64,000 nt of DNA from Centipeda artemidis DSM 19719. Lineage in GTDB: Bacteria > Bacillota > Negativicutes > Selenomonadales > Selenomonadaceae. The stretch spans positions 186,001 through 250,000 of the forward strand of contig NZ_AUFU01000001.1 in NCBI RefSeq assembly GCF_000426665.1, written 5' to 3'. This document shows, in pieces, positions 53,522 to 64,000 of the stretch. The position numbers were made by a program, and so were the translations under genes. Numbering within the stretch: the first letter of the stretch is position 1; each line of letters begins with the position of its first letter. The notes under the pieces are model-generated. The model did no database searches. It had not been told where the DNA came from and saw only the letters and a program-made list of their open reading frames with translations.

Positions 53522-53857
53522 AGTCTCCCCCCGTTCCGTCGGTGCCGACATCCGCGCGCCCATATTCGCACAAATGCCGCAATATAATACACAGTTCGAA
53601 CGAATCTAGAGCGACTCGTTTCAAATTAACATCTAGTTAAAACTCATTCTCACTTATACATTCTTTTTATTGATTATAGCACATCAAATAAATTTTCTCT
53701 ATGACTTTTTTCACAGCAACCGTGCAAAATAACTAGAATAGTTTTGCCTCTGAGCCGGCTCTCACAGTGTTTCTTTTCCATGAAAGTGACAAAAGGCATT
53801 GATTTTCTCCCACCACTAGGATATGATGAACACATTAGAACGGAAAGGAGGAGCATC
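53522..53857. promoter_or_regulatory. Divergent control region of the molybdenum island
   Basis: These 336 bases hold no gene. On the minus strand a perfect TATAAT (complement of 53673-53678) would give a leader of about 145 bases before the MoeA-like gene. The stretch contains several TCTAG/CTAGTTA-type repeats and a palindrome GAGCCGGCTC near 53751-53760 followed by TTTC/GAAA arms, all upstream of the moaC promoter. I could not match a known Mo-cofactor riboswitch or ModE site. Confidence 0.5.
53799..53827 (+). promoter_or_regulatory. Sigma-A promoter of moaC-modABC
   Basis: TTGATT (53799-53804) and TATGAT (53822-53827) are 17 bases apart, about 30 bases before the moaC start. Confidence 0.65.
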
Positions 53858-54334
53858 ATGCCGAATCTAACGCATTTCGACGAGCACGGCGCCGCCGTCA
53901 TGGTCGACGTGAGCGGCAAGGAAACGACGCACCGCGAAGCCCTCGCGACGGGCATCATCCGCGTGAGCGAGGCGGTCTATGCCGCCATCGAGGGCGGCAC
54001 GGCGGCAAAGGGCGACGTCCTCGGCGTCGCGCGCATCGCGGGCATCATGGCGGCAAAGCGCACGTCGGACACGATCCCGCTCTGCCACCCGCTGCCGATC
54101 TCGAAATGCACCGTCGACTTCACGCTCACGCGCGATCCGCAGCCGATCGTCCGCGCCGCCGCGACCGTCAAGGTCACGGGCGAGACGGGCGTCGAGATGG
54201 AAGCCCTGCACGCCGTCAGCGTCGCGCTGCTGACCGTCTACGACATGTGCAAGGCGATCGACAAGCGCATGGAGATCACGGACATCCGCCTCGAACGCAA
54301 GTCCGGCGGCAAAAGCGGCACATTCATCCGCTGA
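53858..54334 (+). CDS. moaC: Cyclic pyranopterin monophosphate synthase MoaC
   Basis: MoaC converts 3',8-cH2GTP from MoaA to cPMP. The 158-residue protein has the signature [40 protein letters not shown] and the C-terminal KSGGKSG. AAAGGAGG precedes ATG 53858. It heads the plus-strand unit moaC-modABC. Start positions further upstream in the frame lie before the promoter and are excluded. Confidence 0.96.
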   Translation: MPNLTHFDEHGAAVMVDVSGKETTHREALATGIIRVSEAVYAAIEGGTAAKGDVLGVARIAGIMAAKRTSDTIPLCHPLPISKCTVDFTLTRDPQPIVRAAATVKVTGETGVEMEALHAVSVALLTVYDMCKAIDKRMEITDIRLERKSGGKSGTFIR

Positions 54335-54338
54335 CCAC

Positions 54339-54459
54339 AGTCCCCACGGGGAACTCCGAGCAGGACGGCTCTACGGCACGGCTACGAGCTCCTGCCTGAC
54401 GCACGCGCGTCACGGGGTATGGGAGGAAACCCTCATGCCTACCTATTTTTGTAAAGGAG
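54339..54459 (+). promoter_or_regulatory. Candidate structured RNA leader before modA
   Basis: The 133-base gap between moaC and modA folds locally into successive hairpins: 54339-54355; 54360-54395 (GCAGGA with TCCTGC, plus GCTC with GAGC, 2-base bulge); 54397-54412 (TGACGC with GCGTCA, tetraloop); and 54416-54439, a 10-bp stem with one A-C mismatch and two G-U pairs capped by a GAAA tetraloop. The modA ribosome site AAAGGAG (54453-54459) follows directly. The form suggests a cis-acting regulator of molybdate uptake; no family match is claimed. Confidence 0.45.
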
Positions 54460-54467
54460 TATACCAA

Positions 54468-55277
54468 ATGAACCTGAACATCAAGAAAATGCTGACCGTC
54501 GCCGTCGCTTCGACGGCACTGCTCGCCGCAGGCTGCGGCGGCGGAGACAACAAAGCCGCCGACGCGCCGAAGAAAGCCGCCGAGAACGTCGAGCTGCAGG
54601 TCTCCGCGGCGGCGAGCCTCACGGACGCCATGAAGGACCTCACCACGATGTACGAGAAGGATCACTCGAACGTGAAGCTCGTCTATAACTTCGGCAGCAG
54701 CGGCGCGCTCCAGCAGGCGATCGAAAACGGCGGCGCCGCCGACGTATTCGTCTCCGCCGCACAAAAGCAGATGAACGCGCTCGATGAGAAGAAGCTCCTC
54801 GAGGGCGGCACGCGCGTCGACCTCCTCATCAACGACGTCGTCCTCATCACGGCGAAGGACAGCAAGCTGAACCTGCCCGACTTTAAGGCAGTGCTCGATC
54901 CCGCGGTCAAGCACATCGCGCTCGGCGAGCCGAAGGGCGTCCCCGTCGGACAGTACAGCGAAGAGGTCTTTACGAAGCTCGGCATCCTCGATCAGGTCAA
55001 AGAGCGTGCCGTCTACGGCTCCGACGTCCGTCAGGTGCTCGCATGGGTCGAGACGGGCGACGCGGACTGCGGCGTCGTCTACGCAACGGATGCAGCCGTC
55101 TCCGATAAGGTAAAGGTCGCCGCCGTCGCCCCCGCCGACACGCACAAGCCCATCGTCTACCCCGCAGCCGTCCTCAAGGATGCGCCGCATATGGAAGCCG
55201 CGAAAGAATTCCTCACATTCATTCAATCGGATGCAGCGAAGGAAGTCTTTAAGAAATACGGCTTCACCGTGAAATAA
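54468..55277 (+). CDS. modA: Molybdate ABC transporter substrate-binding lipoprotein
   Basis: ModA captures molybdate or tungstate in the periplasm. The 269-residue protein has a lipobox LAAGC (Cys23) and the ModA fold with oxyanion-binding segments SAAASLTDAMKDL, YNFGSSGALQQAIENGGAAD, GEPKGVPVGQYSEEV and VYATDAAVSDKV. AAAGGAG lies eight bases before ATG 54468; an ATG at 54435 falls inside the hairpin leader. Its stop overlaps the modB start by one base. Confidence 0.96.
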   Translation: MNLNIKKMLTVAVASTALLAAGCGGGDNKAADAPKKAAENVELQVSAAASLTDAMKDLTTMYEKDHSNVKLVYNFGSSGALQQAIENGGAADVFVSAAQKQMNALDEKKLLEGGTRVDLLINDVVLITAKDSKLNLPDFKAVLDPAVKHIALGEPKGVPVGQYSEEVFTKLGILDQVKERAVYGSDVRQVLAWVETGDADCGVVYATDAAVSDKVKVAAVAPADTHKPIVYPAAVLKDAPHMEAAKEFLTFIQSDAAKEVFKKYGFTVK

Positions 55278-55945
55278 TGACGGACGAAACACTCTCACCG
55301 CTCATCATATCGCTCCAGGTCTCGGGGCTGGCGACCGTGATCACATTCTTCGTCGGCATCGCGCTCGCATGGGGCGTCCTGCAGATTCGCAGCCGCTTTG
55401 CGAGCACCGCCGCCGACGCGATCATCACGCTCCCGCTCGTCCTGCCGCCGACCGTCGTCGGATTCTTCCTCCTGCTCTTTCTTGGAAAGCGCAGCGCCAT
55501 CGGGAGTTTCCTCCTCTCGCTTGACCTGCCGCTCGTCTTTACATGGCGCGCGGCGGTCATCGCGGCGGTCATCGTGAGCCTGCCGCTCATGTACCGCACG
55601 GCGCGCGGCGCCTTCGAGGCGATCGACCGGAACATGATCCACGCGGCACAGACGCTCAGCGTCAGCAATTGGCGCATCTTTTGGCGCATCGTCCTGCCGA
55701 ACGCGCGCCACGGCATCCTCGCGGGGCTCGTCCTCTCGTTTGCCCGTGCGCTCGGCGAGTTCGGCGCGACCATCATGTTCGCCGGCAACATTCCGCGGCA
55801 CACGCAGACGATGTCGACCGCGATCTACGCGGCGGTGCAGGCAAACGACTACGACCTCGCATTTCGCTGGGCAATCGTCATCTCGCTCTTTTCACTCGTC
55901 TTTATCGGCGCCATGAACCTCTATCTCAAGAGCGAGGTGCGCTGA
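55277..55945 (+). CDS. modB: Molybdate ABC transporter permease
   Basis: The 222-residue inner-membrane permease has five to six helices and the EAA-type coupling loop ARALGEFGATIMFAGNIPRH that docks on ModC. LPLVLPPTVVGFFLLLFLG is the typical second segment. It starts within the modA stop (TAATG) and its own TGA overlaps the modC ATG by one base, so the three genes are translationally coupled. Confidence 0.97.
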   Translation: MTDETLSPLIISLQVSGLATVITFFVGIALAWGVLQIRSRFASTAADAIITLPLVLPPTVVGFFLLLFLGKRSAIGSFLLSLDLPLVFTWRAAVIAAVIVSLPLMYRTARGAFEAIDRNMIHAAQTLSVSNWRIFWRIVLPNARHGILAGLVLSFARALGEFGATIMFAGNIPRHTQTMSTAIYAAVQANDYDLAFRWAIVISLFSLVFIGAMNLYLKSEVR

Positions 55946-57003
55946 TGGAGCTGATTGTAAACATCGAGAAAAAGCTGCGCGATTTCACGCTGCGAACGGA
56001 TTTCACACTCGGGGACACGACCCTCGCCCTCCTCGGCGCATCGGGCAGCGGCAAGAGCATGACGCTCAAATGCATCGCGGGACTTGAACACCCGGACAGC
56101 GGACGCATCGTCCTCAACGGGCGCACGCTCTTCGACAGTACGAAGGGCATCGACCTCCCGCCGCAGCAGCGGAACGTCGGCTACCTCTTTCAGAACTACG
56201 CCCTCTTTCCGAACATGACCGTGCGCGAGAACATCGTCTTCGCGCTCACGGGCACGGACGCGGAAAAGGAGCGCATCTTCACCGAAAACGTCGCACGGTT
56301 CTCCCTGCAAGGCCTTGAAAACGCCTATCCCACAGGGCTGTCCGGCGGACAGCAGCAGCGTGTCGCATTCGCGCGCATCCTCGCGCGCGGCGCGGAGATC
56401 CTGCTCCTCGACGAGCCGCTCTCCGCGCTCGACACGCATCTCAAATGGCAGATCGAGACCGTCCTGCGCGAGATACTCACCGCGCAGGACATCTCCGCCA
56501 TCCTCGTCACGCACGACCGCGACGAAGCGTTCCGCATCGCGCAGGAGATCGCAACCGTCGACCGCGGGACACTCACCCCGCCGATGGATAAGCACGCCCT
56601 CTTCAAAAATCCTGGCACGCGTGCCGCGACCATCCTCACGGGATGCAAGAATATCTCCGCCGCACGCCGCATCGACGACACGCACATCGGTGCGATCGAC
56701 TGGGGCGTCACGCTCGCCGTGCCGCAGGAGGCCGGGGATTGCCTTGAGAACGTCCGATCCGTTGCCATCCGCGCGCACCATATGAGCATCGCCGAAACGG
56801 GTGCGGAGAACACATTCCCCGCCGCCGTCACCGAGATCATCGAGAGCACATTCTCCTACATCGTCATGCTCCGATTCGCCTCGGACATGAAGAGCATCCG
56901 CTGGGAAGTAGACAAACCCATTTGGGCGGAGCACCCGCTGAGCCTCGGCGACATCGTCCCGTTCCGCCTCCCCACCGAACATCTCATGCTGCTGCGGGAT
57001 TAG
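55945..57003 (+). CDS. modC: Molybdate ABC transporter ATPase
   Basis: The 352-residue ATPase drives molybdate import. It has Walker A GASGSGKS (31-38), Q-loop FQNYALFPNM, signature LSGGQQQRVAFARIL, Walker B ILLLDEPLSALD and the switch His in LVTHDRDEAF. A C-terminal region of about 120 residues is the molybdate-binding TOBE (Mop) domain, which in homologues allows trans-inhibition by cytoplasmic molybdate. The unit ends at a perfect terminator. Confidence 0.97.
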   Translation: MELIVNIEKKLRDFTLRTDFTLGDTTLALLGASGSGKSMTLKCIAGLEHPDSGRIVLNGRTLFDSTKGIDLPPQQRNVGYLFQNYALFPNMTVRENIVFALTGTDAEKERIFTENVARFSLQGLENAYPTGLSGGQQQRVAFARILARGAEILLLDEPLSALDTHLKWQIETVLREILTAQDISAILVTHDRDEAFRIAQEIATVDRGTLTPPMDKHALFKNPGTRAATILTGCKNISAARRIDDTHIGAIDWGVTLAVPQEAGDCLENVRSVAIRAHHMSIAETGAENTFPAAVTEIIESTFSYIVMLRFASDMKSIRWEVDKPIWAEHPLSLGDIVPFRLPTEHLMLLRD

Positions 57004-57013
57004 CGGGATCGCA

Positions 57014-57060
57014 AAAAACGGCCGTACGAAAGCACAAAATGCATTCGTACGGCCGTTTTT
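57014..57060 (+). terminator. Bidirectional terminator after modC
   Basis: A perfect 17-bp stem (57014-57030 with 57044-57060) ends in five T residues, between modC and the convergent phosphatase gene. Confidence 0.92.
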
Positions 57061-57069
57061 CCTGTGTTT

Positions 57070-57816
57070 TTATCTTACAACTCTGAGCATACTGCTCTGC
57101 ACATAACAAGAAGCAAGTTCCTCGGCGGACGGTGCTTCCCCGCGTGCGCAGAGATTGAGATACCGCTGGACATCGACACAGCTGATGCGTCCGCCGGGGA
57201 GAAAGCTCCCCGTGTCGCAGGCAATGATGTTGTTGGGGAGAAAAAGTGGGGTATTACCGCCGCGCGGCATGGACTGTGTGGGAGTATGTCCGACGACGAC
57301 AAGCTCTTTGCCGCGGTAGTTTTCATAAAACGAATCGCGTATCCAGAGGAGATCGCGTGCCGTCTGCTTTTTCTGCGCAGGATTAATGCCCGCATGGACA
57401 AAGAGGATGCGCTGTTCTTCATAGAAGGTACGAAAATAGAGAGGAAGTGATTTCACAAATTGGATGAGTTGTTCTGCAGGCTCTTCCCGCATCGTACGGA
57501 GTTGGTGATAGGTCGTTCCCCCACCATTTGAAAGCCATATATCTGTCGGATCAAATCCATCTCGCCCATTCTGAGTCAAATAGTGCAGCATCATCGCTTC
57601 GTGATTACCAAGCAATGCATAGACATTCTCATAACGTTCGGTAACCCTTTGCACGAAGGTCAGTACATCAAGGGGTTTTGGACCGCGGTCAATATAGTCT
57701 CCTAGAAAAACAAGCAAATCCCGCGTATCATCAAAATCTACTTTCTTCCACAGCTCACGCAGCCGCTGTATATCGCCATGAATATCACCAACAGCTAAAA
57801 TCCGCTGAAAATCCAT
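57070..57816 (-). CDS. PPP-family metallophosphoesterase
   Basis: The 248-residue protein has the dinuclear-metal motifs GDIHG (10-14), GDYIDRG (39-45) and GNHE (70-73), and later VHAG and VVGHTPT His motifs, typical of PPP-type serine/threonine or symmetrical dinucleotide phosphatases (PrpE/ApaH-like). The substrate is uncertain. AAAGGGGG precedes the ATG at 57816. It is monocistronic and shares a terminator with modC. Confidence 0.93.
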   Translation of the reverse strand: MDFQRILAVGDIHGDIQRLRELWKKVDFDDTRDLLVFLGDYIDRGPKPLDVLTFVQRVTERYENVYALLGNHEAMMLHYLTQNGRDGFDPTDIWLSNGGGTTYHQLRTMREEPAEQLIQFVKSLPLYFRTFYEEQRILFVHAGINPAQKKQTARDLLWIRDSFYENYRGKELVVVGHTPTQSMPRGGNTPLFLPNNIIACDTGSFLPGGRISCVDVQRYLNLCARGEAPSAEELASCYVQSSMLRVVR

Positions 57817-57915
57817 AAGATCCCCCTTTATATAGAGTCACTTCCTCTAGGAACCCCTTGATCGAAGTGAGCGGAATTATCTCTCTTGTGTGTATAGATG
57901 CATAGCTAGAAGCTG

Positions 57916-58713
57916 TCACTTCATTACGCCGTAGGAAACTCGGCTATACTTCCCTCCCACAACTTCAAAAAAGCCCAGCCGCTCAAACTCTTCGCTCTCC
58001 CTTCGCTCCTTCATAACGACGCGGCGGCGGGCGACACGGCGCGCTTCGGCGACGGTCTCGGGTGTGAGGGCGCGCATGTCGGCGCGCGCGCGCAGGGCGT
58101 TCATGCCCGCGCTCTCATGCAGGGGGCGGCGGAACATGGGGTCGAAGTAAACGACGTCATAACTATCGTCCTGCTGTTCCCGCAGATAGGTCAAGGCGTC
58201 CGCGGCGTGGACGATGATGCGGCGCATGGCGGCGTGCATGTCATAGTTGTCCCCGGTGGCATGGGCAAGCCCGTCGCCGATGACCGCGGCGATGAGGGGG
58301 CTCGATTCGAGTGCGGTGACGCGCCCCGTCTCGCCGACGGCATAGCTCTCGACAATGGCATCCGCGCCCGTGCCGAGCGTGCAGTCGAGCACATGCATTC
58401 CAGCGCGGAGATCGAGCGCGGCAACGAGGTGATCCCCCTGCCCGCGCATGAGGTTCTTGATGCGCAGATGCGACATTCCGGGGTGAAAAAATAATTCCCC
58501 CGACGCGGTGTCGAGGGTAAGGCGTCCGCTCCGCGCGACAAGGACGTTTCCGACGCCGTAGCGGGCGCGCAGATCGTCAAGCGAATCGCTCCCGCGCGGC
58601 ACGTTCGGGATGCCGAGCCGTTCTGCCGTCTCCGCCGCGAGCCGCCGGTTCGCCGCGGTATATTTATGTCCCCGCCGCACGGTCGTCACAACGGCGTCGA
58701 CGCGCGCCGTCAT
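57916..58713 (-). CDS. RsmJ-like class I methyltransferase
   Basis: The 265-residue protein has a methyltransferase core with motif I VLDCTLGTGADAIVESYAVG, ALESSPLIAAVIGDGLAH and the motif IV YFDPMFRRPLHESAGM, which resembles the DPM(Y/F) motif of the 16S rRNA m2G1516 enzyme RsmJ. An rRNA target is likely but the match is partial. The ATG overlaps the mutL stop (58710-58713), so it is translationally coupled to the repair genes. Confidence 0.8.
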   Translation of the reverse strand: MTARVDAVVTTVRRGHKYTAANRRLAAETAERLGIPNVPRGSDSLDDLRARYGVGNVLVARSGRLTLDTASGELFFHPGMSHLRIKNLMRGQGDHLVAALDLRAGMHVLDCTLGTGADAIVESYAVGETGRVTALESSPLIAAVIGDGLAHATGDNYDMHAAMRRIIVHAADALTYLREQQDDSYDVVYFDPMFRRPLHESAGMNALRARADMRALTPETVAEARRVARRRVVMKERRESEEFERLGFFEVVGGKYSRVSYGVMK

Positions 58714-60571
58714 AGGTTGAACCCCGTGCGCTTGAACATCTTCGCGAGGTCGGTCGTATCGAATGTGAGGATCGTCGGGCGTCCGTGCGGGCAGGTGAAG
58801 GGGAACGGCGTCGTGCGGAGTTCTTCGAGCAAAATCTCCATTTGGCGAAAACTCAGCTCCTCGCCCGCCTTGATCGCGGCACGGCATGCCATGGTCGCAA
58901 GTCCCGCCTGCCTGAGCTGAGCGGGTGTCGCGGCGTGCAGCTCGCCGAGGGAGATAAGGATCTCTCGAATGACGTCCTCCGCCTCGTCCATCGGCACGTC
59001 GGCGGGCAACTCGGTCAGGCGGTACTCGCGATCGCCCGCAGGTTCCATCCGAAAGCCGAGCCGGGAAAAGAGCTCCGCGTTCTCTTCAATATATTGTGCC
59101 TCGCGTGCATCAAAGGAGAGAATCGCGTGCACAAGCATCTGCTGCGAGGGAATCCCCTCCGCAAGCGCACAAAATCTGTCAAAGAGGATGCGCTCGTGCG
59201 CGGCGTGCTGGTCGATGATGTAGAGTGCGCGTGTGCTCTGCGCAACGATGTAGGTGAGATCGACCTGTCCGATGGGGATGAGCCCGCTCTCGATCGTCCC
59301 CGCGGGCGCAGGTTCCGCGCGGTACGCGCCCGGGGATTCCTCCGCCATCAGCGCGGCACGTTCCTCACTGCGCGCTCTGCCGACAATATCCTGCACACTG
59401 CGCAGGTCAGCGCTCGCCGCGCGCTGTGCCGCCTCGTGAACGGTCTGCGCGGGCATCGCGGTCGGTGCGTAAGTGTGCGGTACGGACGCAGGGGGCGGTG
59501 TGGCGGGCATCCGTAGCGGCATGGATTCATAGTGAAATTTCGGCTTTTCGACGGCGGCGGCAATCGATGCCGTTTCGCCCGCCGCACCGCGCACGGCGTC
59601 TAGGACGGTCTTGTAGACCGCCTTAAAGATGCGCCCCTCGTCCTCGAATTTCATCTCCGTTTTCTGCGGGTGCACGTTCACGTCAATCGTGCGCTGCGGC
59701 ACCTCGATGCGCAGCACGGCAAGCGGGAAGCCCATCTTCGGCACGAGGGCACGGTATACGTTGTCGATTGCCTTGGCGATCGCGCGGTTTTGGATCGTGC
59801 GCCCATTGACGATGTAGGTCTGCCACGCGCGGCTGCTGCGGATCATGGAGGGTTTCGAGATATAGCCCGTGATGCGGATGTCCCCCGTCTCGTCCGTAAA
59901 ATCGAGCGGGATGAGTGCCCCCGCGGCGTCACCGCCGTAGATGCTCTCGATCGCGCGGCGCAGGCTGTCGTCGCCCGCCGTCATGAGTGTGAGGCGGTTG
60001 TTGTTGACGAACCGGAACGCGATGTCGGGACGCGAGAGTGCGAGCATGATCACATAGTCGCTGATTTTGCCCGCTTCCGTGCGATCCATCTTGAGAAATT
60101 TTTTTCGCGCGGGCGTGTTAAAGAACAGATCCTCCACGCGCACGGTCGTCCCGACGTCGCAGCCCGCATCCTCGATCTCGGTCGTCTTGCCGCCAAGGAT
60201 CTCGACGCGCGTCCCGAGGTCGGCATCCGCCGTGCGTGTGATGAGGGAAAACCGCGACACGGACGCGATCGTCGGAAGCGCTTCGCCGCGAAATCCGAGC
60301 GTGCCGACGGTCTGCAAATCCGCGACGGTCGAAATCTTGCTCGTCGCATGGCGCAGGATCGCGGTCTCGGCATCGGGGCGTTCCATGCCGCGCCCGTTGT
60401 CCGTGACGCGGATAAAGCTCGTGCCGCCGCCCATGATCTCTATCTCTATGGCGGTCGCACCCGCGTCGATGGCGTTCTCCACGAGTTCTTTCACCACGGA
60501 GGCGGGACGCTCGACGACCTCGCCCGCCGCGATCTTATTGATGGTTGTATCGTCGAGGACATGAATCCGTG

Positions 60572-60575
<4 letters not shown>
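58710..60575 (-). CDS. mutL: DNA mismatch repair protein MutL
   Basis: MutL links mismatch recognition by MutS to strand incision. The 621-residue protein has the GHKL ATPase motifs (ENAIDAGATAIEIEIMGGGT, DNGRGM, TLGFRGEALPTIASV). The C-terminal endonuclease motif is DQHAAHERILFD (455-466) and CPHGRP (from Cys595), so it is a nicking MutL as in mutH-less bacteria. The last acidic residue of the DQHA(x)2E(x)4E motif is Asp instead of Glu. Its ATG overlaps the mutS stop by four bases. Confidence 0.97.
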
Positions 60576-63181
<2,606 letters not shown>

Positions 63182-63347
63182 GGCGATCCTCCTTATATGT
63201 TAATAATAGTTTTCAATGTAACACGCGCATCGTTTGTTGCGACTGACCGCGAGGTTCGGCACGCATGATTTGTGCATTCCACACAGAGACGGTACGACAC
63301 CGCACATCGAACCGTACTATATATTCTATGTGCATATTACGGCGAGG

Positions 63348-64000
63348 TCAACAGATTTCGCCCTTCAACACCCACGTTTGAGCGCGGTCAATACGGACAT
63401 GGACGAAGTCGCCCGCCTGCTCCGTCCCATGCGGAAAGAGCACGATCTTGTTCGTGCGCGTGCGCCCGCTCCACACGGCGGGATCGTTCTTGCTCTCGCC
63501 CTCCACCATGACCTCCAGCTTCGTGCCCGCGAGTTTTTCGTTGATGTCGCGGCTGATCTTATTTTGCTCCTCCATGAGGAGATTCAGGCGCGCGTGCTTC
63601 ACATCGTCCGGCACCTGATCCTCCATGCGCGCGGCGGGCGTACCGGAGCGCTTCGAGTAGAGGAACGTATATGCCGAATCGTAGCGGATCTCGCGGAGGA
63701 AATCGAGCGTCGCGGCGAAGTCCTCCTCCGTCTCCCCCGGGAACCCCACGATGAGATCGGTCGTCAGGCTCGCGTCCGGCAGCGCCTCGCGCACGCGGCG
63801 TACGCGCTCGCGGTAGGACTCCACTGTGTAGACGCGGTTCATCGCCTTCAGAATCCGGTTGCTGCCGTACTGCACGGGGAGGTGGATGTGCTCGCAGAGA
63901 TGCCGCCCGTTTTTGATGGTATCGATGAGCTTATCGCTGATGTCCTTCGGATGCGAGGTCATAAACCGCACGCGGCGGATGCCCTCCACTTCGTCAACCA
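63348..64000 (-). CDS. miaB: tRNA-2-methylthio-N6-isopentenyladenosine synthase MiaB (C-terminal part)
   Basis: MiaB is a radical-SAM methylthiotransferase acting on A37 of tRNAs. Only the last about 216 residues are in the window; the radical-SAM Cys motif lies beyond position 64000. Visible are FMTSHPKDISDKLIDTI, HIHLPVQYGSNRIL, LTTDLIVGFPGETEEDF, the SKRSGTPAA segment and a C-terminal TRAM domain (SGRTRTNKIVLFP to VRIDRAQTWVLKGE). The order miaB-mutS-mutL is widespread in Firmicutes. The gap to mutS (63182-63347) holds no gene. Confidence 0.95.
   Translation of the reverse strand, partial: VDEVEGIRRVRFMTSHPKDISDKLIDTIKNGRHLCEHIHLPVQYGSNRILKAMNRVYTVESYRERVRRVREALPDASLTTDLIVGFPGETEEDFAATLDFLREIRYDSAYTFLYSKRSGTPAARMEDQVPDDVKHARLNLLMEEQNKISRDINEKLAGTKLEVMVEGESKNDPAVWSGRTRTNKIVLFPHGTEQAGDFVHVRIDRAQTWVLKGEIC

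Noticed and set aside
53740-53800. Mo-cofactor riboswitch before moaC
   Set aside because: The palindromic region lies upstream of the predicted moaC promoter and so would not be in the moaC mRNA; on the other strand it precedes the -10 box as well.

Overview
The window reads as chromosome of a diderm Firmicute of the class Negativicutes, most likely a motile Selenomonas-type organism. Three observations support this. There is a Firmicute gene set (rapZ-yvcK-whiA, groESL under a CIRCE element, meso-diaminopimelate dehydrogenase, Gx transporter plus NusG-II protein). There is also a very large secreted protein with a filamentous-haemagglutinin (two-partner secretion) N-terminus, which implies an outer membrane. 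Finally there are flagellin and two chemoreceptor genes. GC content is high in most genes and visibly lower around 34-38 kb. I saw no tRNA, rRNA, CRISPR array or insertion sequence. The assignment is inference from gene content only.

Layout. 1-5 kb: ubiX (cut by the left edge), serS, a Pro-rich membrane protein, a methyltransferase and ddh with a small unknown gene. 5-8 kb: an FlK-like thioesterase converges on groES-groEL. 8-13 kb: a periplasmic binding lipoprotein with its own chemoreceptor, then ilvB-ilvN. 13-18 kb: a large unknown protein divergent from a YgbA-like gene, a minimal soluble chemoreceptor, an exported unknown protein and a polysaccharide deacetylase. 18-22 kb: whiA, yvcK, rapZ and a Cof-type HAD phosphatase, probably one transcription unit with the deacetylase. 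22-26 kb: a membrane-anchored unknown, the NusG-II/Gx pair, fumC and a Crp/Fnr-type regulator. 26-35.4 kb: one 3067-residue adhesin with about 19 YDG repeats. 35.4-39.5 kb: a REP-like hairpin, flagellin, vapBC, a DUF454 protein and cysK. 39.6-41.7 kb: a class B penicillin-binding protein with a PASTA domain.

The most coherent system is the molybdenum island at 41.7-57 kb. On the minus strand, in transcription order, run a molybdopterin-binding protein, moeA, moaA, a MOSC-MogA fusion, a MobA-MobB fusion, fdhD, fdnG-type alpha subunit, fdhE, fdhB and fdhC, all tightly spaced. Divergent from it lie moaC and modABC (molybdate uptake). Together they import molybdate, build the molybdopterin guanine dinucleotide cofactor, sulfurate it, and insert it into a Tat-exported, membrane-anchored formate dehydrogenase with cysteine instead of selenocysteine. 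MoaD/MoaE and MoeB are not in the window. Between moaC and modA a 133-base leader folds into consecutive hairpins and is a candidate metal- or cofactor-responsive RNA.

The right end holds a PPP-family phosphatase, then rsmJ-like, mutL and mutS with 4-base start/stop overlaps, and the C-terminal part of miaB, which runs off the edge.
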